From positions 4,813,918-4,877,917 of the forward strand of contig CP071065.1 of NCBI GenBank assembly GCA_017164015.1: a stretch of DNA of 64,000 bases, in the 5' to 3' direction. The position numbers and the translations under genes were made by a program. A model generated the notes under the pieces. The model ran no database searches. It was not told the origin of the DNA and saw only the letters and a program-made list of their open reading frames with translations. Positions 8,435-16,996 of this stretch are shown one piece after another (the stretch's first letter is position 1; every line of letters begins with the position of its first letter). The DNA is from Nostoc sp. UHCC 0702. Its GTDB lineage: Bacteria > Cyanobacteriota > Cyanobacteriia > Cyanobacteriales > Nostocaceae.

Positions 8435-8605
8435 ATTACTCATTAGTCAATAGTCATTAGTCAACAGTAATAACTATGGACTATTGACTATTGACTTTTG
8501 ACCCTTCGGGTGACGCTCGAAGACTCGCTACCGCTGCGCTAACGTCAGTTGCTCATGGGGGAAACCCCCAAGATCGCACTGACTCACCATTAACTATTGA
8601 CTATA
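8435..8605. repeat. Tandem TTGACTA repeats and a palindromic small dispersed repeat
   Basis: CTATTGA/TTAGTCA units flank a block with GTCAGTTGC...GCACTGAC ends and an inner CATGGGGGAAACCCCC hairpin (about 8549-8585). Related blocks occur at 33440-33576 and 39061-39104. Confidence 0.75.
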
Positions 8606-8935
8606 TCAGGACACAGTGGTAAGAGATGCTAAAGGATTGGGAATAGTCTGTGAAGGAGCTTGAAATTCTCCTGTAATCACGTATTCTAATCGCAGTTTTA
8701 GCCAGGTAATAAATTGGGGATTAGTGGAAATAATTGCGGCTGCTGGTTTGGGACACTTCGCCTTGGCTTCTGCCAATTCTGGTGCTTCCAAAAAGGCTGG
8801 TTTTTGCACCAACCAAAAATCGATTTCTTTTTCTTGTTCGTGATAGTGACGGGTGCGTTCTTTCAGCACTTCATGTATTGGTTCTTCATCTACTAGAAAT
8901 TGTTTACTTGCCAAAACGTAATAATATGTTTGCAT
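8606..8935 (-). CDS. ycf54: Ycf54, subunit of the Mg-protoporphyrin IX monomethyl ester cyclase
   Basis: This is a 109-residue protein matching the Ycf54/DUF2488 family. YYYVLASKQFLVDEEP near the start is followed by EKEIDFWLV, KPAFLEAPELAEAKAK, KPAAAIISTNPQFITWLKLR and LEYVITGEF. Ycf54 is required for stability and activity of the AcsF/CycI oxidative cyclase that makes the fifth ring of chlorophyll. The ATG at 8935 is chosen: it gives MQTYYYV, whereas the upstream ATG at 8998 would add 21 unconserved residues. It lies 63 bp after the SnoaL-like gene on the same strand. Confidence 0.9.
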   Translation of the reverse strand: MQTYYYVLASKQFLVDEEPIHEVLKERTRHYHEQEKEIDFWLVQKPAFLEAPELAEAKAKCPKPAAAIISTNPQFITWLKLRLEYVITGEFQAPSQTIPNPLASLTTVS

Positions 8936-8998
8936 TTTCGTCCTTTGCTTACTAATGAATAATTGCAGGGTACAGTTTTTCTCCTGTACCCCTAGCAT

Positions 8999-9718
8999 CT
9001 AACTCTTGTGGAATTTTTTGAACCAAGAACTGAAGGGACAAGCATTTCCCTGGTTTTCACTATTTATCTGTTTGCCACCAGCTGTTAGCTTACCTAAAAA
9101 CAGCGCGTTATCAAAATAGTGTTCCAAAGAAATAATCTTCAAGTCATCGGTTACGCTGGCAATGCTCATGCCGATAATTTCCACAGTTTCTTGTGTAGGT
9201 GCATAATCTTGATATGCACCGTTAAAATGTCCCCAGTGCCGCCACTTAAATGTGACGTTTGGTGGCCCTGAGAACACTTCCAATACTTCCCAAGGAAATC
9301 CTTGAGGAAAGGTTGTGTGGAAGAGTTTTGCTGATGATTCAAAGCTTTCTTGTGAAGCTTTGTAATGCTCGGAATCAGCCATAAATAAATTGTAAGTACC
9401 TTGTGCTGCCAAATCTGCTGCTGTGTACTCAGTTCCGCCATTGGTACTCACACGAAACTTGTCATTCACAATCGACAACCACTGTTGAGGATTCGTCTTA
9501 AATGATACCTCCATCTCGAAGGTTCTCACCAGGTTTTGCACGATCGCTTCTAATGTACCCTCAAGGTGGTTGAGTGTACTTTCCTTTGCGAGATTCTCTT
9601 TAGAGCGAGAATAATCTGGAGGTGTTTGATATCGCCATTGGACACCAGTACTTTCGGCAATCACCTGATCCCTATCTTGTACCCAAAGCGGAAGGTTGTT
9701 AGACTGTGTTGCGCTCAT
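8999..9718 (-). CDS. SnoaL/NTF2-like protein resembling plant pathogen-related protein
   Basis: This is a 239-residue protein. The central part (about residues 55-205) looks like an NTF2/SnoaL-type alpha+beta barrel: TLEAIVQNLVRTFEMEVSFK, then FSGPPNVTFKWRHWGHFNG and TVEIIGMSIASVTDDLKIISLEHYF, the end typical of SnoaL-like folds. The sequence resembles plant 'pathogen-related' proteins, also found in cyanobacteria. The catalytic role is unknown. The stop codon is just upstream of ycf54, so co-transcription is likely. No signal peptide is seen; it is probably cytosolic. Confidence 0.7.
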   Translation of the reverse strand: MSATQSNNLPLWVQDRDQVIAESTGVQWRYQTPPDYSRSKENLAKESTLNHLEGTLEAIVQNLVRTFEMEVSFKTNPQQWLSIVNDKFRVSTNGGTEYTAADLAAQGTYNLFMADSEHYKASQESFESSAKLFHTTFPQGFPWEVLEVFSGPPNVTFKWRHWGHFNGAYQDYAPTQETVEIIGMSIASVTDDLKIISLEHYFDNALFLGKLTAGGKQINSENQGNACPFSSWFKKFHKS

Positions 9719-9783
9719 AGAAGTCTTTGCTGAAAAATTGCCAAATACAGGATTTCGCAGTTACAACCCCTCTAGGCTTTAAG

Positions 9784-9978
9784 AGGATGGGGGGATGGGG
9801 GGATGGGGGGATCGGGAGATGGGGGGATGAGGGGGATGAGGGGGATGAGGGGGATGAGGGAGAATAACTAGTGAACAATTCCCAGTCCCCAGTCCCCAGT
9901 CCCCAGTCCCCAGTCCCCAGTCCCCAGTCCCCAGTCCCCAGTCCCCAGTCCCCAGTCCCCAGTCCCTAGTCCCCATTC
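9784..9978. repeat. GGGGATG and CCCCAGT heptamer arrays
   Basis: GGGGGAT/GAGGGGGAT units run from 9786 to 9862. CCCCAGT heptamers (about 13 copies) run from 9879 to 9978, entering the 3' end of pdxJ. Confidence 0.95.
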
Positions 9979-10691
9979 CCACGTATCGCTTGTTTCATCT
10001 CACGGACTGCTCGTTCTATGCCTACTAAAGCTGCCCGACTGATAATGGTATGACCAATATTCAGTTCTTCCATCCCTGGAAGCGCAGCCACCGGGTAGAC
10101 GTTCCAGTAAGTCAGCCCATGACCAGCGTTCACTCGCAATCCAGCTTTAATTGCTTGTTCGCACCCTTTAGCTAACACAGCTAATTCTTGCTGGCGCTTA
10201 GTTTCATCCCCAGCCTCAGCATATTGTCCTGTGTGCAGTTCAATAAACCGCGCCTGCACCTTGACTGATGCTTCAATTTGTGCTGGTTCGGCATCGATAA
10301 ATAAACTGACTGGAATGCCAGCGCCCTGCAATTTATCGACTATCTCGCCTATTCTAACAATTTGCCCGACAATATCTAACCCGCCTTCTGTGGTGACTTC
10401 TTCCCGCTTTTCCGGTACTAAAGTCACGTAATCTGGTTTAATATCGAGGGCGATCGCTAGCATTTCATCTGTAGCGGCCATTTCTAAATTCAGGTGCGTT
10501 CTCACTGTTTGCCGCAACAAGCGTACATCTCTGTCTTGGATATGCCGTCTATCTTCTCGCAGATGTACAGTAATGCCATCTGCACCGCCTAATTCTGCCA
10601 GCACCGCCGCCGCCACTGGGTCAGGTTCCACCGTCCGCCGCGCTTGCCGAATGGTGGCAATATGATCGATATTTACACCGAGTGTAGGCAC
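9966..10691 (-). CDS. pdxJ: Pyridoxine 5'-phosphate synthase
   Basis: At 241 residues this is the usual PdxJ length. The enzyme condenses 1-deoxyxylulose 5-phosphate with 3-amino-2-oxopropyl phosphate to form pyridoxine 5'-phosphate. Conserved segments are LGVNIDHIATIRQARR, GITVHLREDRRHIQD, VTLVPEKREEVTTEGGLD and RVNAGHGLTYWN, and the phosphate loop is near NIGHTIISRA. The last residues (GNGD) and the stop come from the adjoining CCCCAGT repeat array, where a one-base departure from the repeat creates the TAG. It is probably a fully functional housekeeping gene. Confidence 0.97.
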   Translation of the reverse strand: MPTLGVNIDHIATIRQARRTVEPDPVAAAVLAELGGADGITVHLREDRRHIQDRDVRLLRQTVRTHLNLEMAATDEMLAIALDIKPDYVTLVPEKREEVTTEGGLDIVGQIVRIGEIVDKLQGAGIPVSLFIDAEPAQIEASVKVQARFIELHTGQYAEAGDETKRQQELAVLAKGCEQAIKAGLRVNAGHGLTYWNVYPVAALPGMEELNIGHTIISRAALVGIERAVREMKQAIRGNGD

Positions 10692-10741
10692 CCCTATTTC
10701 TCCCTAGCCATAGTCCTCAGAACTTGATTTTACCGGAAATA

Positions 10742-11000
10742 CTGGGGATTGGGGATTGGGGATTGGGGATTGGGGATTGGGAATTGGGAATTGGGAATTG
10801 GTAATTGGTAATTGGTAATTGGTAATTGGTAATTGGTAATTGGTAATTGGTAATTGGTAATTGGTAATTGGGGATTGGGGATTGGGGATTGGGGATTGGG
10901 GATTGGGGATTGGGAATTGGGAATTGGGAATTGGGAATTGGGAATTGGGAATTGGGAATTGGGGATTGGGAATTGGGAATTGGGAATTGGGCATTGGGCT
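10742..11000. repeat. Long GGGGATT / TAATTGG / GGGAATT heptamer array
   Basis: More than 30 heptamers with changing units lie between pdxJ and murF: GGGGATT, then TAATTGG (about 10), GGGGATT, then GGGAATT. Open frames through it (repeating P-I-P-N-S) are repeat artefacts. Confidence 0.95.
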
Positions 11001-11052
11001 AGGACATGGGGAAAAGTTATTTCCAACTTCTCCCTCATCTCCCTCATCTCAC

Positions 11053-12408
11053 TCATCCAGGAAATTCTGAGCGGAACTGATTGACGACGCGATCTAATCC
11101 TACTGAGTGGGCAGCTTTAAATAATAAGCGATCGCCCTCTTGAACAAATGTCTTTAATCTGGCAACTAAATCGGCATGAGTGGCAAAGCATTCCGATGGA
11201 ATTCCCTCGGCACTCAACGCGATCGCTTCGGCATCTTGTCCATCAACCAAAACCAATAAACCGTCTAATTTCAACTTTCGCGCTGTTTCCCCTACTTGTT
11301 GGTGCAACGAACGCGATCGCTCTCCCAATTCTTTCATCGCACCTAATACGGCAATCTTCCGCTTTCCGGGTGTGTCTGCCAATAACTGTAACGCTGCTAG
11401 CATAGCTTCTGGTGCAGCATTGTAAGTCTCATCTAAGATTACCACATCATTAGGCAAAACAAACTGCTGCGATCGCCCTGTGGGCATATTCACGATTACA
11501 CCATCAAGCAAAGTTGCCCAATCAATACCCAGCACTTTCGCCACCGCCAAAGCTGCCAAAAAATTTGTGGCGTTGTGACGACCAGGTAAAGGTAAAGGCA
11601 GTTGCATTCCTGCTACTTCCACAGTTTCGTGATCAATCAGTTGCCCTTGGATATCGCCGCCAGATAAGCCATAAGTTAAAACTTCTCCTGACCAAACTTT
11701 CTTGGCTGTAGCAATTAATAAAGGATTGTCATGATTGAGAATTGCTACACTATCCTTGGGCATTTGGGCTAATAATTCGCATTTAGCCTCAGCGATCGCA
11801 TCTTCGGAACCCAATAATTCAATATGTGCCGTTCCCACATTCGTAATCACTCCAATGGTGGGACGCGCTATTTGTGTCAGTTCGGCAATTTGTCCTCTAC
11901 CCCGCATCGCCATTTCAATCACGGCGTAGTCATGTTCGGCATCGAGTTCTAACAAAGTTTTCGGAACACCGATTTCGTTATTGAAATTTCCATAAGTTTT
12001 GTGAACTCGCCCATGAGTTGCTAAAACTGCGGCGATTAGTTCCTTGGTTGTGGTTTTGCCCACAGAACCCGTTACCCCAATCACGGGAATATCGAAGCGA
12101 TCGCGCCACCATCTACCAATTTTCTGATATGCTTCTAGGGTGTTTTTTACCTGCAATACAGGCACTTCTGGATTTTCGTAGGCAAAATCAACAATTGCTG
12201 CCTTAGCACCTTTAGTTATGGCTGTTGGCACAAATTCGTGTCCATCAAATTTTTCACCCCGTAAAGCTAAAAATACTTCACCTGACTTTAATATCCGGCT
12301 GTCCGTTTGTATCCCGCTACATATTTGTGCTAAGGCAGCTTCAGATAAGTTTATAGGCTGGGCTAAAAGAACTTCAATCAACTGGGTTAGACTAGCAGAC
12401 AAAGGCAT
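11053..12408 (-). CDS. murF: UDP-N-acetylmuramoyl-tripeptide--D-alanyl-D-alanine ligase
   Basis: This is a 451-residue Mur ligase. It adds D-Ala-D-Ala to UDP-MurNAc-tripeptide in the cytosol, the last soluble step of peptidoglycan precursor synthesis. Domain order: N-terminal uridine-binding part with GIQTDSRILKSGEVFLALRG (residues 29-48), central ATPase with P-loop VTGSVGKTTTKE (about residue 115), NFNNEIGVP and FSN-type region, and a C-terminal ligase domain beginning about GRSQQFVLPND with ILDETYNAAPEAM. The length is normal. The start at 12408 gives MPLSASLTQ. No neighbour on the same strand is close enough for certain operon assignment. Confidence 0.96.
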   Translation of the reverse strand: MPLSASLTQLIEVLLAQPINLSEAALAQICSGIQTDSRILKSGEVFLALRGEKFDGHEFVPTAITKGAKAAIVDFAYENPEVPVLQVKNTLEAYQKIGRWWRDRFDIPVIGVTGSVGKTTTKELIAAVLATHGRVHKTYGNFNNEIGVPKTLLELDAEHDYAVIEMAMRGRGQIAELTQIARPTIGVITNVGTAHIELLGSEDAIAEAKCELLAQMPKDSVAILNHDNPLLIATAKKVWSGEVLTYGLSGGDIQGQLIDHETVEVAGMQLPLPLPGRHNATNFLAALAVAKVLGIDWATLLDGVIVNMPTGRSQQFVLPNDVVILDETYNAAPEAMLAALQLLADTPGKRKIAVLGAMKELGERSRSLHQQVGETARKLKLDGLLVLVDGQDAEAIALSAEGIPSECFATHADLVARLKTFVQEGDRLLFKAAHSVGLDRVVNQFRSEFPG

Positions 12409-12724
12409 GATAATTGAGATTATTCCTAAAGATTAGTAAGTCAGCGTAAATATTTGTAGTTGGGATCAGGTAGCAGGTTCGACAGCACCAACCCAAAGGG
12501 CAGCTATGCTGGAGGGAAGAAGGTTTTCGCCTAGTTCGTTTTTTTTAGCATAGTTTGGTTTTTCCGCCGACTTACAAATTAGCCAGTAAGTGTAAAGCTC
12601 ACTCACAAAGCGTGCTGAGATACAAGCGACTCGTGCAGTTCGGTAAGCTCACTGACCACAGTTTTAACCGCATTCAGAATTAATTTTTGGTACGAACAGC
12701 TGAGATTGCTTCGTTCCTCCTCAC

Positions 12725-12800
12725 TGCGACTACGATTTTACGTCCGGAGCGAGCTTAGCGTTGTAATCGCAAAAGCTTAGTTTTTGTCACGAGTGTGTAT
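12725..12800 (-). mobile_element. Degenerate copy of the AGGACTTACGCAC MITE
   Basis: The reverse complement matches the core of the element at 49995-50085 (CACTCGTGAC, AAACTAAGCTTTTGCGATTA, ACGTAAAATCGTAGTC), but the outer inverted ends have decayed. Confidence 0.75.
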
Positions 12801-12827
12801 AGCGGTTCTCGAACTAGTGAGGTACAA

Positions 12828-12935
12828 TTTTGACCTCTCTCCAAACCTCTCTCCTAAAAGGAGAGAGGCTTTGAATTGTTCCCCCTTCCCGCTTCGGGAA
12901 GGGGGTTAGGGGGTTAGGTCTATTTCCATACCTGT
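12828..12935. repeat. Dispersed palindromic repeat (CTCTCTCC...GGAGAGAGG)
   Basis: CCTCTCTCCTAAAAGGAGAGAGG is a hairpin, followed by a second hairpin CCCCCTTCCCGCTTCGGGAAGGGGG. A relative occurs at 38040-38165. Confidence 0.7.
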
Positions 12936-13270
12936 ACCTCACCGGATTGAAAATGGCTATAAGTCCTATAATAATTACAATCGCTGTATATATTAACTTC
13001 GTGTACTTGGCTAGCCAATTGGAATGTGAACATTGATAAAATTCAGTATTCTTTTAAGATTTGAGTTAATAACCATAACTTCTGGCATTACTGTGACGGG
13101 TGTTTGTTCTATTTCCTGAATGAATTGATTGAATATGATATAAAACGTAACGGTCGATGTACGAGTGAAACTTTATTGACCGTTACCGTATGCACTTTGA
13201 GCAATTCAAAATCTTTGGATAGCTGAGAATAAGTTTCACCTAATAATTATGAACATTTATGCCGCCCTTC

Positions 13271-14140
13271 TTAAGTAGCTATTTGAGGTTTTTCTCTACC
13301 AAATTGCCACAGCAAGATGACACCCAAGCCGAACAGATTGACTAGGAAAACTACTAACCCTCCAAAAAATGGAATTAGTGTCAAAACTGTCAGGATCGCC
13401 AAACCCACCAAGAACTGCTGCTGTAACGACCGACCGCCATTACTGACTAGGCGTTGACCGACAAAAAGTGCCACGCCTAATGACCCTACTAGAGAAGTGA
13501 CGATCGCAGTCAAACTTAGTAGTGGAATCAGGGGAATACCAATGAGCGTAATCGCCAGAAACACGCTGAAAAAGATAATGGCGACAATTGCCCCCATCCC
13601 CCATAGAACAGTCAAACTGGGGTGTTGACGCAATTTTGTAGCCAAAGAAGGCAGGAACTGTGGGCTGGTATGCAAAATAATCAGTCCGAGAATAGCTGCT
13701 ACTACGGCGGCGCTAATTCTAAAAATGGCACTGAAGAAATACTGAGCGAAGAAGCTACTTCTGCCTCGATTGGAACCATACATCATGCCATGTCTATCGC
13801 TGAATGTGGCGCGTTCACCAGCAACGATCGCACCTGGTTCCTGTACGATTTTGCCGCCAAAGGAGTAAGCATCACCCTCTACCCGCACTCCTTTTTTCAG
13901 TATGACATCTCCGCCAAAAGCGATCGCAGTATCCAAAACTCTGGCATTAGGTGATACTGTAACACTCCCCCCAAAAGCCAGGGCGTTTTCGACAACTTGA
14001 TTCTCTGGTACAGTTACGCTTCCACCAAAGCGAATAAGGTTGGTACTGTTGATATTGATATCAGTCTGTGCCAGAGCATTGCCTGCAAATATTAAGCAAA
14101 TGGTGGCTATAAAAGCCAGAATTAATTTTTGCCATTTCAT
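13271..14140 (-). CDS. Membrane protein with extracytoplasmic bactofilin/adhesin-like repeats
   Basis: This is a 289-residue protein from the ATG at 14140, chosen because AGGAGG lies 9 bp upstream; longer starts lack this. It begins with a signal peptide ending NALAQ, then short beta repeats (about residues 33-100) of the form IRFGGSVTVP, LAFGGSVTVSPN, IAFGGDVILKKG and YSFGGKIVQEPG. These resemble the right-handed beta-helix repeats of bactofilin-type polymer-forming proteins. The second half has four or five membrane segments with a Gly/Ile/Leu-rich pattern. It belongs to a group often annotated as polymer-forming cytoskeletal or DUF8173-type; the function is unknown. A conserved 65-bp block lies about 105 bp upstream. 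Confidence 0.7.
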   Translation of the reverse strand: MKWQKLILAFIATICLIFAGNALAQTDININSTNLIRFGGSVTVPENQVVENALAFGGSVTVSPNARVLDTAIAFGGDVILKKGVRVEGDAYSFGGKIVQEPGAIVAGERATFSDRHGMMYGSNRGRSSFFAQYFFSAIFRISAAVVAAILGLIILHTSPQFLPSLATKLRQHPSLTVLWGMGAIVAIIFFSVFLAITLIGIPLIPLLSLTAIVTSLVGSLGVALFVGQRLVSNGGRSLQQQFLVGLAILTVLTLIPFFGGLVVFLVNLFGLGVILLWQFGREKPQIAT

Positions 14141-14243
14141 AGATTTCATCCTCCTGAACGAGAAGAACATTGACATCTGATGATATTGAAAAAAGATGAG
14201 GAAACTATGAACAAGGTATGAATGGTTACTCATGATAAATTCC

Positions 14244-14307
14244 CCATCATTTCCGTATAAACCAATCAACGGGGCGGCGTAGTGAAACTAGCGACGGATA
14301 ATTCTTT
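14244..14307 (-). promoter_or_regulatory. Conserved upstream block, copy A
   Basis: This block shares about 80% of bases with 15596-15660, including the perfectly shared CATCATTTCCGTATAAA and CAATCAACGG. It sits about 105 bp before the start of the 13271-14140 gene. Within it CCGTTGATTG...ATACGG forms an inverted CCGT/ACGG pair. It may be a regulator site or 5' leader; identity unknown. Confidence 0.5.
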
Positions 14308-14356
14308 AAATAACGTGGAGATTTGGGGATTCATCAGCTTGGTTTTTTGGGGTTAG

Positions 14357-14887
14357 TCAACTAGCAGAAACTGCTTGCCACTCTTGGATCGCCGTGGATG
14401 GGATTTGTAACTCGATCGATGAGCCAGTTACCATCGGTAAAGTTAGATGAAGAGGAATTTCAGCCTGCAACTGCGGTAGGGCAGACTTAATGTCATATTC
14501 TGCGACATTCGCTGGAGTTGGTGTGTCCTGAGAAATTTCGCTAGAAATATCCTTGGCGGTTAGAATTTGCCCCATAGATGTTGTTAGCGTCAGTGGTTGA
14601 GTGTGATCGAATTCCACCCCACTAGGAAAGCCCACTAGCCGCAGAGAGACAATGGCACTACCTTCGGGATGGATGCGCTTGAAGGCGATCGCCTGCCAGG
14701 AATTTCCTATCTGATCTCGCAGGGTTTGCCGGGATTGGTAGAGCATCTGCCCTGGATATTCTTCGATTTGTGTCACAGCAGCAAAGGCGGGTAGGGGACT
14801 GCAAACAACCAGGAAAACGCAGATCCAAGCAGCCAGCAGCCAGCGCATCAAGTGAATTTTAGACCCATTAAAGTAGATAGAGTTCAT
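14357..14887 (-). CDS. DUF3122 family secreted protein
   Basis: This is a 176-residue protein from the ATG at 14887, chosen for GAGG about 9 bp upstream; an ATG at 14902 would add five residues. The N-terminal hydrophobic segment (about residues 14-36) ends in FAA and looks like a signal peptide. The mature part matches the cyanobacterial DUF3122 pattern: EYPGQMLYQSRQTLRDQIG, SWQAIAFKR, and a later region rich in beta strands. The function of DUF3122 is not known. It lies between a periplasmic rhodanese and a membrane protein on the same strand, with gaps of 80 and 216 bp. Confidence 0.75.
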   Translation of the reverse strand: MNSIYFNGSKIHLMRWLLAAWICVFLVVCSPLPAFAAVTQIEEYPGQMLYQSRQTLRDQIGNSWQAIAFKRIHPEGSAIVSLRLVGFPSGVEFDHTQPLTLTTSMGQILTAKDISSEISQDTPTPANVAEYDIKSALPQLQAEIPLHLTLPMVTGSSIELQIPSTAIQEWQAVSAS

Positions 14888-14967
14888 CACAAAAGTCCTC
14901 ACAAAGTTAAAATCTCTTGAAATTCCAGAGTAAAAGTTTGGATTTTAGCCCTAATTGTTTTGGTGCA

Positions 14968-15483
14968 TTACTTGGAGGCGATCGCTTCTCCTGCGCCTTG
15001 CCAGCCTGCAAAGCTAGGTGGAAAACCCTGCACATTCTCATAGCCCAACAGGTGTAATGTCATCACACCCATTGCTGATCGATAACCGGAGGAGCAATAC
15101 AACACCACAGGGTGATCGCGCGGAATTTGATTCAGATTGTGCGCTAGTGTTCGCAGCGGAATGTTAATTGCGTTAGGTATATGTCCAGAACGATACTCAG
15201 AGGTTTCTCGCACATCCACCAACACGGTTTGAGGTTTCCCTAACTGACTTTTCAACTCTTCGACACTGGGGATTGTGTAATAGCCTGCTGGAATCGAAGT
15301 GAGAAAGCGATCGACTTCCAATTCCACATTAGGTAAAACTTCAGCAACTGTTGCAATCTTGACCCCAACCATAAATATAGGGGAAGGTGTCGCAGCGATC
15401 GAGGGTTGCCCAACGCCAAAAAAGAATCCAATTGATAATGCGAGTTCAAGCAGAATTGTTGAGAGGAAGTTTTTGAATATCAT
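14968..15483 (-). CDS. Periplasmic rhodanese-like sulfurtransferase
   Basis: This is a 171-residue protein with a signal peptide (residues 5-30, GQPSIAA cleavage region) and one rhodanese domain (about residues 72-168). The domain shows VLVDVRETSEYRSGHIPNA, NIPL and the active-site loop VVLYCSSGYRSAMG with the catalytic cysteine retained. Rhodaneses transfer sulfane sulfur to cyanide or thiols; the periplasmic substrate here is unknown. It is on the same strand as the DUF3122 gene (80 bp apart). The second copy of the conserved 65-bp block lies about 113 bp upstream of its start. Confidence 0.85.
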   Translation of the reverse strand: MIFKNFLSTILLELALSIGFFFGVGQPSIAATPSPIFMVGVKIATVAEVLPNVELEVDRFLTSIPAGYYTIPSVEELKSQLGKPQTVLVDVRETSEYRSGHIPNAINIPLRTLAHNLNQIPRDHPVVLYCSSGYRSAMGVMTLHLLGYENVQGFPPSFAGWQGAGEAIASK

Positions 15484-15595
15484 AGATTTTTTGAGATAGG
15501 TTTTCCTGATTCAGATTGAATAACTTCTTGGGATTAATTTAGTAACTTTAAATCTGAATAAATTATTTATTCTGTGTATTTATGACCTTCTGTTT

Positions 15596-15660
15596 CCATC
15601 ATTTCCGTATAAAACAATCAACGGATCGGCGGAGTGAAACCGGAGGTGGATAATCCTTTT
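15596..15660 (-). promoter_or_regulatory. Conserved upstream block, copy B
   Basis: This is the counterpart of 14244-14307, in the same orientation relative to the downstream minus-strand gene (the rhodanese). The shared parts are CCATCATTTCCGTATAAA, CAATCAACGG, CGGCG, AGTGAAAC and GGATAAT. The remaining DNA from 15661 to 16040 holds no gene. Confidence 0.5.
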
Positions 15661-16040
15661 TTGCCTGAAAGTCATGGGGACTAACATTGCTTGGCAGCAG
15701 TTGTGTCACTTGGGCGCGATGCCTGATCTCAACTTATTTTGACAATAATAAGTATAACGTTTCACAGTCATAGATGATGTTTGAGTAAATGTTTTGGTTT
15801 ATGTATAAGTTATACAAATTGTCATAAAACATTCAAAAGGGGTAGATGAAATTCAACTTATTTACCTAGCAAGATACAAGAAGTATTTGATGCTTTCTGT
15901 TTTAATGACAAATCAGGGAACTAATCAGAAATTTTGCGGAGGTCGAGAGTTAATCAACAGAAAGTAGTGTACTTTTCTGGGTTTAGCTATTGCTTATCCA
16001 AAAGTTTCGTTTAAAAACAAAGAATTTTGGGGTTGTTCTA

Positions 16041-16409
16041 ATGCTAAGTCCTGTGTTAACAGTCAGTATCTTTCAAAAACAATCCGACCCTAAAGTATTT
16101 TCAGCAGGTCAAATCATCTTTGAAGAAGGACAGCCTGGTGATGAAATGTATGGCATTCTCCAAGGACAGGTAGATATATTAGTCAATGGCAAGATTGTAG
16201 AAACCATTGAAACGGGCGAAGTTTTTGATGTCGGAATACTTGTAGGAGTCAAAAATAGAACTTACACAGCTATTGCCAAGGTAGATAGTAAACTGGTTTT
16301 CCTTGATGAGAGAGAGTTTCTCTTTGCCGTTCAGGAAACACCCATGTTTGCCGTAGAGGTGATGAAAAGTTACTCAAAGCGTCTGAGTCGCTTGCAGCAT
16401 CAGGTCTAA
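16041..16409 (+). CDS. Single-domain cyclic nucleotide-binding (Crp-like sensor) protein
   Basis: This is a 122-residue protein that is essentially one cNMP-binding domain: VFSAGQIIFEEGQPGDEMYGILQGQVDILVNGK (read in parts), then ETGEVFDVGILVGVKNRTYTA and LVFLDEREF. There is no DNA-binding helix-turn-helix after it. The phosphate-binding cassette is poorly conserved (no clear R-A), so true cAMP binding is doubtful. The ATG at 16041 follows TTGGGG; a TTG start at 15990 is the alternative. Such stand-alone domains may act as subunits or degraded regulators. It is first in a plus-strand series with a cupin and a flavin-binding protein. Confidence 0.75.
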   Translation: MLSPVLTVSIFQKQSDPKVFSAGQIIFEEGQPGDEMYGILQGQVDILVNGKIVETIETGEVFDVGILVGVKNRTYTAIAKVDSKLVFLDEREFLFAVQETPMFAVEVMKSYSKRLSRLQHQV

Positions 16410-16550
16410 AGCCACGCCTAGACAACAAACCTGAAGTTGGAACTTGGACGTATCTCGTCGAAATGGCATTGGGGCGAGATTCTATAAAGATGCTCATTTC
16501 ACGAGTGTTCTTGTTCACATCAATCTCTCTGTAATAAAGGGGGTAATTGC

Positions 16551-16901
16551 ATGACCGCAACCATAATGTCATTGAAGACTACCGCAATTCGTTGGGCGGA
16601 TGTCATTGAGTATCCCCAGACTGGAGTCAAGAGCAAGATTCTGCTGGAAGATGAAAACTGCCGATATACGCTGATGTCGCTGGCGGTGGGAATGCACATC
16701 GCAGAACATGCTTCTCCTCGCAATCTCACTGTGAACGTGATTGAAGGACAGGGCGTACTGACACTGGAAGGAAAAGAGCTTGTCCTAGAATCGGGAGTCT
16801 TTATTTTTATCCCTGCTAACGCACGCCATGCGCTTAAAGCAGTGACAAACCTTGCCTTTTTATTAACGCTTTCTGAACAGTCTACTGATTCTCATCATTG
16901 A
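16551..16901 (+). CDS. Cupin-domain protein
   Basis: This is a 116-residue small beta-barrel protein. GMHIAEHASPRNLTVNVIEGQG (in parts) and the later GVFIFIPANARHALKA are the two cupin motifs, with two histidines and one glutamate as possible metal ligands. AAAGGGGG lies 8 bp before the ATG. The reaction is unknown, since cupins include dioxygenases, isomerases and ligand sensors. It lies 142 bp after the cNMP-binding gene and 96 bp before a split-barrel flavin-binding gene on the same strand, suggesting one stress-response unit, though no regulator is visible. Confidence 0.85.
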   Translation: MTATIMSLKTTAIRWADVIEYPQTGVKSKILLEDENCRYTLMSLAVGMHIAEHASPRNLTVNVIEGQGVLTLEGKELVLESGVFIFIPANARHALKAVTNLAFLLTLSEQSTDSHH

Positions 16902-16996
16902 CTTTCACGTATCTACTCCATCTAACAACAGATGTAAAGCGTGGATTATTTCTTTTTAATACACTACCAATCAACTGCATCTTTAGGAGAATATTA

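Larger units (their letters stand above)
12409..13270. other. Gene-free region holding repeats and a possible hairpin RNA
   Basis: No coding sequence is recognised. At 12465-12550 a G-rich stretch is followed by CTATGCT...AGCATAG pairing around a TTTTTTTT run, which could be a small RNA or terminator after murF, but no known RNA family was recognised. Two dispersed repeats are listed separately. From 12950 to 13260 the DNA is AT-rich with nothing recognisable. Confidence 0.4.

Noticed and set aside
10704..11084. Long open frames on both strands encoding P-I-P-N-S or G-I-G-N-W repeats
   Set aside because: They are readings of heptamer arrays. Because seven is not a multiple of three, all frames stay open. 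No conserved protein matches.
12465..12550. Possible tRNA or known small RNA because of GGTTCGAC
   Set aside because: No cloverleaf, acceptor stem or CCA-type end could be drawn. It is left as a possible unknown hairpin RNA.
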